DNA of 49,842 nucleotides from Mastigocoleus sp. MO_188.B34. GTDB taxonomy: Bacteria > Cyanobacteriota > Cyanobacteriia > Cyanobacteriales > Nostocaceae. The position numbers and the translations under genes are program-made. The stretch covers positions 1 through 49,842 of the forward strand of contig NZ_JASJDK010000030.1 of the NCBI RefSeq assembly GCF_030065675.1. Reading direction: 5' to 3'. Positions 17,889-27,182 of this stretch are shown here, one piece after another; within the stretch, counting starts at the first letter, position 1; each line of letters begins with the position of its first letter. A model generated the notes under the pieces. It did not search any database. It had not been told where the DNA came from and worked only from the letters and a program-made list of their open reading frames with translations.

Positions 17889-19944
17889 ATGAAAAAGCTG
17901 CTTATAAATCCCTTATTTTTATTCATATTTGGTGCGATTGCAGCTACGGTCATTGGCTATTTAATCAATCAATTACCTAACATTCCTAATTTCCCTCACA
18001 AAACCGAAATACTGTTTGCTGCTGTATTTATCTTCACTATATTGACTGCTTTAGTTGCATATCAACAATCACAGCAAAAACCAGAAGATGCATCTGCAGA
18101 TATTGACCCCACAATTCGTCCCAGATTACTCGAAGCAGAAGGTACAAAAGTCAAACAAAGACTGCATGATTCTTTACATCACTCGCTAATGCTCGATTTG
18201 AGACGGGAAGAACAACCGCAGCAAGTTGGTCGAAAACCGCTTCAGACTTTTTGTATACAGTATCGGTTAACAACACCACTAGTCAGCCGAAGGTACTAGA
18301 CAAAATAATAGATGTATTGCGACGGGATGATATTGGTGGACGTTTATTAATTTTAGGAAAACCAGGAAGTGGAAAAACCACAACCTTACTGGATTTAGCT
18401 GAAGAATTACTCGAGCGAGCAAACAATAATGATAGCAAACCTATACCGATAATTTTTGAACTTTCAGCTTGGCGCGATGACAGTATAGATATTTTAGATT
18501 GGTTAATTATTCAACTCAAGCAGGAATATAACCTTGCACCAGGGATAAGTCGATTTTGGTTGGAACGGGGTGAAGTTTTACCATTATTGGATGGTTTGGA
18601 TGAATTGGGTTTAGAAAAACAGAGAAAATGTATTCGAGCAATTAATGAATATTTAGCAAAAGATGCGAAGCGGAATTTGGTAGTTTGCTGTCGAGAGGAA
18701 GAATATATTGCAGGGGATGAACAACTTTCGGAGTTGCATAGTGCTGTGTGTTTGCAACCGTTAAGCAATAAACAAATTCAAAATTATTTAGAAGTATTTG
18801 ATCGAGGGGATTTATGGCAAAGTATAGAAAATAATCCTGAGTTTTTGGAGTTAGCAAAAACTCCTTTGTTACTGTCAATTATGGTGGTTGCTTATCAAGG
18901 ACAAGCAATACAAACTAAGGAAGAATTATTTGATGCTTATATTGAGCGTAGGTTTGAGGTTAATCCTGCAAATAAAGAGGAGCCATAGCGTAGAAAAATA
19001 ATGCAGTTTTTGAAGTTTTTAGCAAATAAACTTCGAATAACACAGACAGAATTTTTAATTGAGAATATTCAGCCTAATTGGCTACTAAATAGTAGGCAAA
19101 CGTTAAATTTTAAGCTAGTTTTTGGGCTGATAATATCGTTAGTCTATGGATTTTTAGGGTTCATTTATGGTTGTATTTTTGGGTTTATGACTCCTGGGCT
19201 TATTTTTGGACTGATTATAGGCTTTATCGTCGGAATAACTTATGCACTTATTTCTGGTCTAGATAATATTAAAACAGTAGAAGCAATTCAATTTTCTTTC
19301 ACACCAACCAAACTTAAATTTTTTTTGCAAGCTTAATATTAGAGCTCAAAAATAGGTTAATGATGACTTTAATTGTAGGTCTAATTTCTGGAATTATTTC
19401 AGGCTTAATTGTAAGTATTGTTTATCTTGAACCTATTTATGGACTGATTTATGGACTAGTCTTTGGAGCAATACTTGGACTGATATCAGGACTCATCATA
19501 GCAATAATTTATGCTTTTATTTCCGGAGGTGTTGTAAAAATTGAAAGTAAAACCATCAGTAAATTAGTTCCTAATCAAGGTATTTGGGCTTCATTTAAAA
19601 ATATGATTACAATCGTGATTTTATTTAGTTTGCCTTTTATTTTGGGAATACTTTGGTTTTTATTTTTTCATAATATTAAATTAACGATAATTCTAATACT
19701 TTTACAATTGTTTATAATACTTATAGCTTTTAGTCCTAGTGGTGGACTAGCCTGTATTCAACACTTTTCCCTCCGCTTAGTTCTTTGGCACAATGGTTAT
19801 ATTCCCTGGAACTATGCCAAATTTCTCGATCGTGCTGCAGAACGTCGTATAATCCAAAAAGTAGGTGGTAGCTATCGCTTCATTCACCGTTTACTACTCG
19901 ACCACTTTGCCGATATGCCTATTTCTACAAGTTCACTAAAATAG
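17889..19944 (+). pseudogene. NACHT-domain STAND NTPase with membrane repeats, broken into pieces
   Basis: One ancestral gene is spread over four fragments. 17889-18299 has an N-terminal TM pair and REEQPQQVGRKPLQ. 18251-18988 is in another frame and has Walker A LGKPGSGKTT, LLDGLDELG and CCREEEYIAG of a NACHT ATPase. An in-frame TAG at 18986-18988 precedes QFLKFLANKL, which continues in the same frame to 19336. A run of eight T (19319-19326) then shifts the frame into 19360-19944, rich in GLI-type hydrophobic repeats and ending in GGSYRFIHRLLLDHFAD, the family's usual end. So there are two frameshifts and one nonsense codon. NACHT proteins act as immune or signalling switches. A full protein would need slippage and read-through. 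Confidence 0.85.
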
Positions 19945-20276
19945 ACAAAGAAATTAAATTATGTATTATTTAATTGCAATATAAAGATGCATTACTGCGC
20001 AGCGAGAAAGGTGACCAAAAAAAATTCTCTTGCGTATATGAATCCTTGTATATGACTTTTAATCACAACGGTGCATTACGGTGCAATTGGGGATTATCTC
20101 GTAAATCCAATATTTATTTTTGCACCTAACAGCACCCTACAATTATTTTATTTTTGATTTATAAATACATCTGTTTCAAGCATTAGATAATTAAGCAATT
20201 AGAAAAATAATTAGGGATTTCCAAACAATAATTCATACCATAATTTTTAGCTGTAGGGGCACACCGACGTGCGCCC
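19945..20276. other. Intergenic region before the insertion sequence
   Basis: No gene seen. It contains a hairpin-type dispersed repeat at about 20253-20275 (GGGGCACACCGACGTGCGCCC), similar to one near 47.37 kb. Confidence 0.5.
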
Positions 20277-20286
20277 AAAAATATAT
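20277..20286. repeat. Left copy of 10-bp target-site duplication
   Basis: AAAAATATAT directly abuts the left terminal repeat of the insertion sequence. An identical copy lies at 21819-21828. Confidence 0.85.
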
Positions 20287-21818
20287 CTGACTTTTCCCGT
20301 TAACTCTGGAAAAGCTTACCCAGCTTGAGATTCTGGAGCAATTACGGTATGTAGAGTATAGTAATGAAAATTGGGTGCAAAAGGTAAAAATTGATGTTGG
20401 ACTGGTGGGAGAAAAATTTTGCGACTTGTGAGTTGGGTGACCGCCGACTGAATGAGCGTGGGATGTTGATAGGTAAGACTTTGAGTGAAGGTTTTGGCAA
20501 AGGGCTGTCGGAAATTTTCAACTGCAGAAGGTTACTAAAGAGAGAGGACTGAGTTTTTGCCAACCCAAAAGTGGAATTTTGTAAGATAATTGGACCCCAC
20601 TGTCAAATGACGGGGGAAACTGTTGCTGAATATGATGCAGTGCTATGTGTGGGAGACACTACCTTTCTGGATTATGACAAGATTGTAGCTAAAAGGGAAG
20701 GTTATGGTCCCATTGGTAAGGGAGGTAATGGTTTAATATTACACAGCGCTTTAGCAATTGAGCCAGGTAATGGTCAATCAATGGGTCTGTTGTGGCAAAA
20801 ACTGTGGAATCGAGAACCAAAACAGAAACCACCAAAAGATGAAACACTGGCCCAGAAGAAAAAACGGCAAGCAGCATCCCGTAAAGCAGCACGAAAACGC
20901 CCTTTTGAACAAAAAGAATCTTACAGGTGGGTAGAGGCGCTGACCACTGTGGAAAATGAAGTTAGTAAGTCTACCCGTGTAATTCATGTCTTTGATAGAG
21001 AAGGTGATATCACAGAAGTTTTCCACAAAGTTCGTCAACTCCAGCACACGGGAGTTTTAGTACGTGCCGCTCATAACCGTAGTTTAGATTCTGATAGTGA
21101 GCGGCTCTGGTCAAAGCTGGAAGCACAACCTATCCGTTTTGAACAAGAAATTGAACTACCTTCAACCAGCAAACGTTCTGCCCGTAAAGCCAAGTTAGCT
21201 GTAAGGTTTTGTCCTGTGAATCTCCGTACTCCCTACCGTTTTGACGACCGTAACCCAATATTAGTATATGCTGTTTATGCCACAGAAATTGATTGTCCAG
21301 ATGGTGAAACGCCCATAGAGTGGATGTTATTAACTACGGAAGTTGTTGCAGATATCCACACAGCTTCTATGATTTTACGCTGGTATTCTTATCGTTGGCG
21401 GGTTGAAGAGTATCATAAAATTTTTAAATCTGGATGTCAGGTGGAACGATACAGACTTGCTGCGGTTCGTGGCGCAGCCGCGCGTCTTCCATGGGTATGA
21501 AAACCTTGATTGGTTTTTTGAGTGTGATTGCGGTAGAACTATTGCAGTTAACTTATCTACACCGTACTCAGCCCTTAGCCCCTGCAATTGAAATTCTCAA
21601 TCCCCTTGAACTCAAGATTTTAAAAGCTAAGTCTCCCAAACTCCCCAAAGTGCTAACTGTTAGCTGGGCTGTTGAAGCTGTAGCTCGTCTTGGTGGCTAC
21701 CTTGAACATCGAAGCAAAACACCTATTGGTATCCAGGTTCTCTGGCGAGGTTGGTTAAAATTGCATGACCTCTGTGAGGGTTGGCAGCTTGCAAAAGAGA
21801 CTTAACGGGAAAAGTCAG
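20287..21818 (+). mobile_element. IS4-family (Tn5/IS50-like group) insertion sequence
   Basis: A 1532-bp element bounded by perfect 17-bp inverted repeats CTGACTTTTCCCGTTAA (20287-20303 and 21802-21818) and flanked by the 10-bp direct repeat AAAAATATAT. IS4-family elements usually duplicate 9-12 bp, so the boundaries are well supported. It carries one transposase gene with several lesions, hence non-autonomous now, although intact ends could be moved in trans by a functional relative. Confidence 0.92.
20394..21805 (+). pseudogene. IS4-family Tn5-like transposase, inactivated
   Basis: The ATG at 20394 opens WWEKNFATCELGDRRLNERG, the Tn5-type DNA-binding N-terminus. The frame hits TGA at 20550 in a short scrambled stretch where relatives read KRAYEFFANP, then continues in frame (FANPKVEFCKII). 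The catalytic core has DTTFLD, DREGDI and the Y-R-E-K signature in SYRWRVEEYHKIFKSG. At about 21461-21491 a GC-rich insert of 26 bases net shifts the frame; the C-terminal domain (MKTLIGFLSVIAVELLQL to WQLAKET) follows in the new frame. It ends inside the right terminal repeat, as is common. Not functional as written. Confidence 0.9.
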
Positions 21819-21828
21819 AAAAATATAT
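21819..21828. repeat. Right copy of 10-bp target-site duplication
   Basis: AAAAATATAT directly after the right terminal repeat, identical to 20277-20286. Confidence 0.85.
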
Positions 21829-21954
21829 AAGACCAATTTATACCCTAAAAATATAGCGCTACGTAATTAGGTTGGAACTGGAACATTAATTAATGAACTC
21901 TAAAACCTATGATTAATAAAATTTTGTTCGCATCGCGTGACCAAAAGTCATATT

Positions 21955-22000
21955 TTAACTTTTAACTTTTGACTTTTGACTTTTGACTTGCGCGTAGCGC
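21955..22000. repeat. Heptad STRR joined to a dispersed GC-rich repeat
   Basis: TTTTAAC/TTTTGAC heptads (about 21955-21985) run straight into GACTTGCGCGTAGCGC (21985-22000), a sequence shared with copies at 38.45 kb and, inverted, at 47.13 kb. Confidence 0.75.
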
Positions 22001-22055
22001 TACGATGGGATATTCTCCTATTTGGAATTCCCCTTAGCATGTGACGATACAAAAC

Positions 22056-22433
22056 TTAAAATATACGGAAAATAAACGGATAGCGGAAAGGTTCGTCAGG
22101 ATTACCCAAACAGCTTAACAAAGCCCAAATTGTTAATCCCCAGTGAAGTAAAAAACCGAAAGCTACTAAGGGGAAAAATAAAATTCCACCTAACCCAAAA
22201 GTAAGCCAAGATATAATACCTACCGGTACGCCAATTACAGTCGCCCAAAACCAAACATTGAGGTGAAAATTCATCGATTCTTTGGCGTTACTTTGAACAA
22301 CCGGGTCATCGGAAATGATGCTGATTGTAAATGGAACTGCGATCGACAAAAACGCCGTGCTAAAAAAGATTGCTGCATGACACAAACAAGATAACAATCG
22401 ACGCTTATCACGGTTATAAGTAATTTCTTGCAT
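22056..22433 (-). CDS. DUF4870 domain membrane protein
   Basis: A 125-residue protein with four hydrophobic segments. The family pattern is RLLSCLCHAAIFFSTAF, then VVQSNAKESMNFHLNVW (the typical H/Q..AKEALNFQ-like signature) and LHWGLTIWALLSCLGNP. DUF4870 (Tic20-like) proteins are small integral membrane proteins of unknown role. It is divergent from ureE, with about 115 bases between the starts. Length is normal. Confidence 0.85.
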   Translation of the reverse strand: MQEITYNRDKRRLLSCLCHAAIFFSTAFLSIAVPFTISIISDDPVVQSNAKESMNFHLNVWFWATVIGVPVGIISWLTFGLGGILFFPLVAFGFLLHWGLTIWALLSCLGNPDEPFRYPFIFRIF

Positions 22434-22549
22434 TCCGGAACTCCTTAGTTTATCTTCTATGGTCTATCTTCTATTAACTTGCTCTTCTAATTGCAATTTT
22501 AACGGGCAGATACTTAAGTTGAATATTGGAGTTTGCCGTACTCAAGAAA

Positions 22550-22999
22550 ATGTTAACCTTTAACCAAATTCAGCAATCTAATTCAGAAGCAGTTATTAAC
22601 TTTACATTAAGCCTCTCCGCAGAAGAACGTACTCGCTCCCGTCATCGTTTCGCTACTGAAGAAGGAGAAATTGTATGTTTGCGTTTACCTAGAGGAACTG
22701 TATTGCAAGATAGTGATATTCTCTTAGATGAAACTAAAAATTATTTAGCCAAAATTATTGCAAAACCAGAAGAAGTTATAACTGTATATGCCGATAGAAA
22801 CATTGATTTAATCAAAGCTGCTTACCATTTAGGCAATCGTCACGTTCCTTTAGAAATTACTACAAATTATTTGAGATTGTCACCGGACCCAGTATTGCGT
22901 AAAATGCTGGAATCATTTAACTTGAAAATCAAAAAAGAAACCGTCCCATTTCAACCACAAAAAGGTGCTTATGAACACCAAGTATGGCATGCGCACTGA
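22550..22999 (+). CDS. ureE: Urease accessory protein UreE
   Basis: The nickel metallochaperone that delivers Ni to the UreD-UreF-UreG complex during urease maturation in the cytosol. From the ATG at 22550 it is 149 residues: an N-terminal domain ([16 protein letters not shown]) and the C-terminal metal-binding domain with [28 protein letters not shown]. The conserved His is in GNRHVPLE. The tail is short (EHQVWHAH) rather than a long poly-His, as usual in cyanobacteria. A TTG frame start at 22526 is less likely. It overlaps ureF, so the two are coupled. Confidence 0.93.
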   Translation: MLTFNQIQQSNSEAVINFTLSLSAEERTRSRHRFATEEGEIVCLRLPRGTVLQDSDILLDETKNYLAKIIAKPEEVITVYADRNIDLIKAAYHLGNRHVPLEITTNYLRLSPDPVLRKMLESFNLKIKKETVPFQPQKGAYEHQVWHAH

Positions 23000-23687
23000 G
23001 GATGAGTATACATTTAATAATAATAATTTATTACATCTTTTACAGTTAGCTAGCCCAACTTTACCCGTCGGAGCATACAGTTATTCTGAAGGTTTGGAAA
23101 CTTTAGTTGAAGTTAACACAATTTACGATCGCGATAGTCTTAAACAGTGGTTGACTGCAGAATTAAAATACGGTGCAATTCGTTTGGAAACAGCTATTGT
23201 TTTCAGAAGTTATAAATGTGCGATCGCAGGAGATTGCCAAGCATTATATGATTGGAATGTATGGCTATCAGCAGCAAGAGAAACTGAAGAATTACGTAAT
23301 TCTAGTTGGCAAATGGGACGAAGTCTTTCTCAACTTATGAGTAAACTTCAACCCCAAGTAACACCGCTGATTGAAGCTGTGGGAGAATCTTGTAATTATG
23401 CGATCGCCTTTGGTGTCGCAGCAGCATTTTGGAAAATTCAAATACAAGCGGTCTTGTTGGGTTACCTTCAAAGTTGGTTAACTAATTTGATCGCGGCTGG
23501 AATTAAACTGATCCCCCTAGGACAAACAACCGGACAGCAGTTGTTAGTGGAATTTCAACCCTTATTAATAGAAACAATTAAAACAGTTCTAGAGTTAGAA
23601 GATGACGAACTTTCTTGTTGCAGCTTGGGCTTATCTTTAGCAAGCATGACGCATGAAACGCAGTATAGTAGGCTGTTTAGGAGTTAA
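22971..23687 (+). CDS. ureF: Urease accessory protein UreF
   Basis: About 238 residues, all-helical, with the family signature [21 protein letters not shown] near the N-terminus and [21 protein letters not shown] at the C-terminus, the part that binds UreD/UreG. UreF gates GTP hydrolysis by UreG during nickel insertion. The start is ambiguous: GTG 22965, ATG 22971 or ATG 22989 all lie within the end of ureE. I chose ATG 22971 because GGTG precedes it. Downstream, 134 bases of heptad repeats separate it from ureG. Confidence 0.93.
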   Translation: MNTKYGMRTEDEYTFNNNNLLHLLQLASPTLPVGAYSYSEGLETLVEVNTIYDRDSLKQWLTAELKYGAIRLETAIVFRSYKCAIAGDCQALYDWNVWLSAARETEELRNSSWQMGRSLSQLMSKLQPQVTPLIEAVGESCNYAIAFGVAAAFWKIQIQAVLLGYLQSWLTNLIAAGIKLIPLGQTTGQQLLVEFQPLLIETIKTVLELEDDELSCCSLGLSLASMTHETQYSRLFRS

Positions 23688-23691
23688 TAGT

Positions 23692-23821
23692 AATAGGTAA
23701 TAGGTAATTGGTAATTGGTAATTGGTAATTGGTAATGAGCAAGTAACTTTCACCGTTCCCTGTTCCCTGTTCCCCGTTCCCTGTTACCTTTGAACTGATA
23801 ACTGACAACTGACAACTGACA
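23692..23821. repeat. Three successive heptad STRR blocks between ureF and ureG
   Basis: TAATTGG/TAATAGG units (about 23692-23738), GTTCCCT units (about 23753-23787) and CTGACAA units (about 23797-23821). The last unit runs into the ureG start codon (GACAATGAATG), leaving no Shine-Dalgarno. Confidence 0.9.
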
Positions 23822-24418
23822 ATGAATGCATTTCGAGTTGGAGTCGCTGGACCCGTTGGTTCTGGGAAAACAGCCCTAGTTGATGCTTTATGCAAAGCAA
23901 TGCGTCAGTCCCATAATTTGGCTGTCGTAACCAACGATATTTACACTCAAGAAGACGCACAATTTCTAGTTCGTTCTCAAGCTTTAGATCGGGAACGCAT
24001 ATTGGGAGTGGAAACCGGTGGTTGTCCCCATACAGCTATCCGTGAAGATGCTTCAATGAATTTAGCAGCCATTGAAGATTTAGAAGTACGCTTTACCGAT
24101 CTCGATTTAGTGTTTTTGGAAAGTGGTGGCGATAATTTAGCTGCAACTTTCAGTCCAGAATTAGTAGATTTAACAATTTACGTGATTGATGTTGCTGCTG
24201 GGGATAAAATCCCCCGTAAAGGTGGTCCAGGAATTACCAAGTCAGATTTGTTGGTTATCAATAAAACTGATTTAGCTCCTTATGTGGGTGCAGATCTCAA
24301 GGTAATGGAGACGGATACACTAAAGATGCGGGGTAACAAACCTTTTGTATTTACTAACTTAAAAACTCAAGATGGACTCTCACAGGTAGTTCAATTCATC
24401 TCTGATAGTCTTTGCTAA
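23822..24418 (+). CDS. ureG: Urease accessory GTPase UreG
   Basis: A 198-residue SIMIBI-class GTPase that powers nickel transfer into apo-urease. Motifs: P-loop [10 protein letters not shown] (about 11-20), the metal-binding CPH in [29 protein letters not shown] and the guanine-specificity motif NKTDLAPY. Full length, intact. No structural urease genes (ureA, B, C) or ureD are in the window, matching the split ure loci known in some Nostocales. The start lies within a heptad repeat array, so translation may rely on coupling or a leader without Shine-Dalgarno. Confidence 0.97.
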   Translation: MNAFRVGVAGPVGSGKTALVDALCKAMRQSHNLAVVTNDIYTQEDAQFLVRSQALDRERILGVETGGCPHTAIREDASMNLAAIEDLEVRFTDLDLVFLESGGDNLAATFSPELVDLTIYVIDVAAGDKIPRKGGPGITKSDLLVINKTDLAPYVGADLKVMETDTLKMRGNKPFVFTNLKTQDGLSQVVQFISDSLC

Positions 24419-24764
24419 TCACTAATTCAAGTAATACTTGAATAACATAGTAATTTAATAACAAAATTCCATTGTAAATCGTAATTATTGTCAGAAATTT
24501 ATACAATGGATTACTTAATACCTGAGAGACTTGCAGAACAGAGGTAGTTGTGTTTTTTGACCGCAATTATCCTAACACTGACTCATTATTAAGATATTTT
24601 TCTATTTATCTGTCCCAACTTCCCTACTTACTTGCGTTTAAAAAATTAGCAAAGAGGTTATAAAACAGCTAATACAGTTATTTTTGGCTTCATAAATTAG
24701 CCTTATCAGCTATTCTAAGCAATAGTCACAATTAATCTTTAACTGTAATAGTCATCAAACCTCT
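24419..24764. other. Intergenic region with two inverted repeats
   Basis: ATTCAAGT-AAT-ACTTGAAT lies at 24425-24443 directly after ureG and may end transcription, although no T-run follows. A second 9-bp inverted repeat, TCCATTGTA/TACAATGGA, spans 24468-24510. No gene seen. Confidence 0.55.
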
Positions 24765-25736
24765 ATGAATCATCATAGCCTCAAAGCAACTAAAGAAACA
24801 GTACATCTAGGTGGTTTTTCTCATCTTTTAAAACCAGCTTTGACAGTAGAATCAGGCGATAAGATTGATGTGGAAACTTACACTGGCTACTATATTCATG
24901 ATAAAGCTCCTGCTGATTTTATTACGCCAGAATTTACAGAAATCTGTAAAAATTTAACTCCGGAACGCAAAGTTGCAGGAGGTCCCCACTTACTGACTGG
25001 ACCAATTTATATTCAAGATGCACAACCAGGTGATGTTTTAGAAGTAAAGCTAGAAGCAATTGAGCCAAGTTTACCGATTGGTTTTAATGCAATTCGCAAA
25101 GGATGTGGTGCTTTACCACAACAGTTTGGACAACCAAATTTAAGATTTATTCCCCTAGACTTAGATAATAGAATTGCTGAATTTCCCCAAAATAGCGGAA
25201 TTAAAATTCCTTTAAAGCCATTTTTCGGTATCCTTGGTGTTGCGACTCCCCAAAGCGACCGCAATTCCATTCCTCCCGGTAATTATGGGGGAAACATAGA
25301 TAATCGACATCTGCAAGCAGGTTCGCGAATATTTCTACCTGTGTTTGTTGAAGGTGGGTTATTTTCCATTGGTGACGGACATTCAGCACAAGGTGACGGA
25401 GAGGTGAACGTTACCGCAATTGAAACTTCTATGAAAGGTACCATTGAGCTTAAGCTTCATAAAGATTTCCATTTAACAACACCACTCGCTGAAACCACAG
25501 AACATATCATCACAATGGGTTTTGGTGAAACTTTAGATGAAGCATTCAAATTGGCTTTGCAAAATACAATCGAATTTCTCACATGTTTTGCTAATCTATC
25601 CCCTGAAGATGCTTATGTTCTGTGCAGTATAGCTGTTAATTTTCATATCACTCAGGTTGTTAATAGTCCTAACAAAGGAGTACATGGGATGTTAGCAAAA
25701 TCAATGATTCCTGAGAATTTTCTTGATTTAACCTAA
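24765..25736 (+). CDS. Acetamidase/formamidase family protein
   Basis: A 323-residue enzyme of the FmdA/AmdA family, which hydrolyses formamide or short amides to ammonia and the acid. Family blocks seen: LTGPIYIQDAQPGDVLEVKL, the PFFGILGVATPQ segment, PPGNYGGNIDNRHLQAGSRI, LFSIGDGHSAQGDGEV and the C-terminal EDAYVLCSIAVNFHITQVVN. Length is on the short side of the family but complete. Placement after ureG suggests a shared nitrogen-scavenging role, although the 346-base gap argues for its own promoter. The substrate is not readable from sequence. Confidence 0.9.
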   Translation: MNHHSLKATKETVHLGGFSHLLKPALTVESGDKIDVETYTGYYIHDKAPADFITPEFTEICKNLTPERKVAGGPHLLTGPIYIQDAQPGDVLEVKLEAIEPSLPIGFNAIRKGCGALPQQFGQPNLRFIPLDLDNRIAEFPQNSGIKIPLKPFFGILGVATPQSDRNSIPPGNYGGNIDNRHLQAGSRIFLPVFVEGGLFSIGDGHSAQGDGEVNVTAIETSMKGTIELKLHKDFHLTTPLAETTEHIITMGFGETLDEAFKLALQNTIEFLTCFANLSPEDAYVLCSIAVNFHITQVVNSPNKGVHGMLAKSMIPENFLDLT

Positions 25737-25763
25737 ATCCTAAATGTTCAATTGATATTTGAT

Positions 25764-25981
25764 GAATTTATGGGTTATTAATTTATAGTTTATGAGCTTA
25801 TAGTTTATGAGCTTATAGTTTGTGAATTTATAGTGTGTGAATTTATGGATTATTAATTTATAGTGTGTGAATTTATAGTGTGTAAATTTATGGGTTATTA
25901 ATTTATAGTTTGTGAATTTATAGTTTGTGAATTTATAGTTTGTGAATTTATAGTTTGTGAATTTATAGTTTGTGAATTTAT
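25764..25981. repeat. 15-bp minisatellite array
   Basis: Fourteen full 15-bp units plus a partial one, consensus GAATTTATAGTTTGT. The last four full units are identical and earlier ones vary, suggesting recent expansion at the right end. The array stops 8 bases before the ATG of the TauE gene. Read in antisense it gives an artefactual repetitive frame. Confidence 0.95.
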
Positions 25982-25989
25982 AAGTACCA

Positions 25990-26934
25990 ATGACTGTAAT
26001 GAGTTTATTGTTATTGAAAAGTTGGTTAATTTTGCTTGGTGGTGGATTATTGTCAGGTATTTTAGCTGGTTTTCTGGGAATTGGTGGTGGTACGATCCTG
26101 GTACCACTCCAAAAAGCGTTAGGATTTACTACTATTGAAGCGGTTGCAACTAGCAGTCTTGCAATTGTAATTACAGCAACTTCTGGTAGCATTCAAAATT
26201 GGCGCATGGGTTTTATTTCATTAAAACAGGTACTTTATTTAGGTTTACCGGCGCTATTTACTGCTCAATTAGGAGTATTTCTAGCAAACATAATTCCAGA
26301 ATTTGTTTTGTTGATTTGCTTTGGCTTGTTGTTACTCGCTAATATTTATTTAGTGCAACTACGCAAACGCCTTAAAAAAGCAAATAGTAAAAATATAAAA
26401 CAAGAAGTTAAAGTTACACACTCACAAATAAGATATCCAGAAAATTCACAGTCAGAAATAACACAAATAGAAGCAATAAATTCACAAACTATAAGCTCAG
26501 AAGCAAGAAGGTCAAAAGGTGTAAAGTTAAAAACTAATCCTGCAGTTGCGAGATTGATTACAGGAGGTTTAGCTGGTACCCTCGCAGGATTATTTGGAAT
26601 TGGTGGTGGGGTAATCATGGTACCCCTACAAATGCTGTTACTCGAAGAAACGATTAAAATAGCGATTCAAAATAGTTTGGGTGTCATCGTTATTACAGCC
26701 ATTTCTGCTAGTATCGGTCATGGGATGAGTGGTAATATTTTATTTTCTCAGGGTTTAATTCTTGGTTTTGGTGGACTACTAGGAGCCCAAATTAGTACCA
26801 GATTCCTACCAAAATTTTCCGATAAAGTTATTAGTATTTATTTCAGAATATTGTTAGTATCTCTTTCAATTTATATGTTTTGGCAAGCATTAGAAGTTTA
26901 TAAATATCAACAAATTAAAGATACTTTTATCTAA
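25990..26934 (+). CDS. TauE/SafE family sulfite/anion exporter
   Basis: A 314-residue integral membrane protein with two homologous halves. Each half opens with the family motif (LSGILAGFLGIGGGTILVPL; LAGTLAGLFGIGGGVIMVPL), and there are about eight TM helices in total. It probably exports sulfite or small organic sulfonates, but the substrate is unproven. The cytoplasmic linker (about residues 130-178) is long and polar; its DNA at 26478-26498 is an exact inverted copy of 21 bases of the adjacent minisatellite. The start may be ATG 25990 or 25999; no Shine-Dalgarno is visible because the repeat array abuts. Confidence 0.88.
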   Translation: MTVMSLLLLKSWLILLGGGLLSGILAGFLGIGGGTILVPLQKALGFTTIEAVATSSLAIVITATSGSIQNWRMGFISLKQVLYLGLPALFTAQLGVFLANIIPEFVLLICFGLLLLANIYLVQLRKRLKKANSKNIKQEVKVTHSQIRYPENSQSEITQIEAINSQTISSEARRSKGVKLKTNPAVARLITGGLAGTLAGLFGIGGGVIMVPLQMLLLEETIKIAIQNSLGVIVITAISASIGHGMSGNILFSQGLILGFGGLLGAQISTRFLPKFSDKVISIYFRILLVSLSIYMFWQALEVYKYQQIKDTFI

Positions 26935-27005
26935 TTTGTCAGCGTTATAATTTGTCAGCGTTATAATTTATTAACAATCCAATTACTTGAATATCTAATA
27001 GGTTT

Positions 27006-27128
27006 AGGACTTACGCAACTGGCATATTTTTTGGCTTAGGGTGCGTGAGATGCGAAAATATTTGAGCGTAGCAATAAGACTTATAACGTCACGCACCAAC
27101 CACCGATTGTGACAATTGCGTAAGTCCT
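27006..27128. mobile_element. MITE-like element with 13-bp inverted repeats
   Basis: AGGACTTACGCAA (27006-27018) and its exact reverse complement (27116-27128) bound 123 bp with a second internal inverted repeat (GGTGCGTGA / TCACGCACC). No coding capacity. A second copy begins at 49750. Such GGACTTACGCA-ended elements are common non-autonomous repeats in cyanobacteria. Confidence 0.75.
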
Positions 27129-27182
27129 GAGGTTAAATATCAATCAATAAAATACCTAATGAATCGATTTTCTGAACTATAA

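Noticed and set aside
25764-25981. Possible CRISPR array
   Set aside because: Units are 15 bp and directly adjacent with no unique spacers; no cas genes are nearby.
25740-26192. Minus-strand frame with YKFTN pentapeptide repeats
   Set aside because: It is the antisense translation of the 15-bp minisatellite and overlaps the TauE gene; the repeats come from DNA, not from a selected protein.
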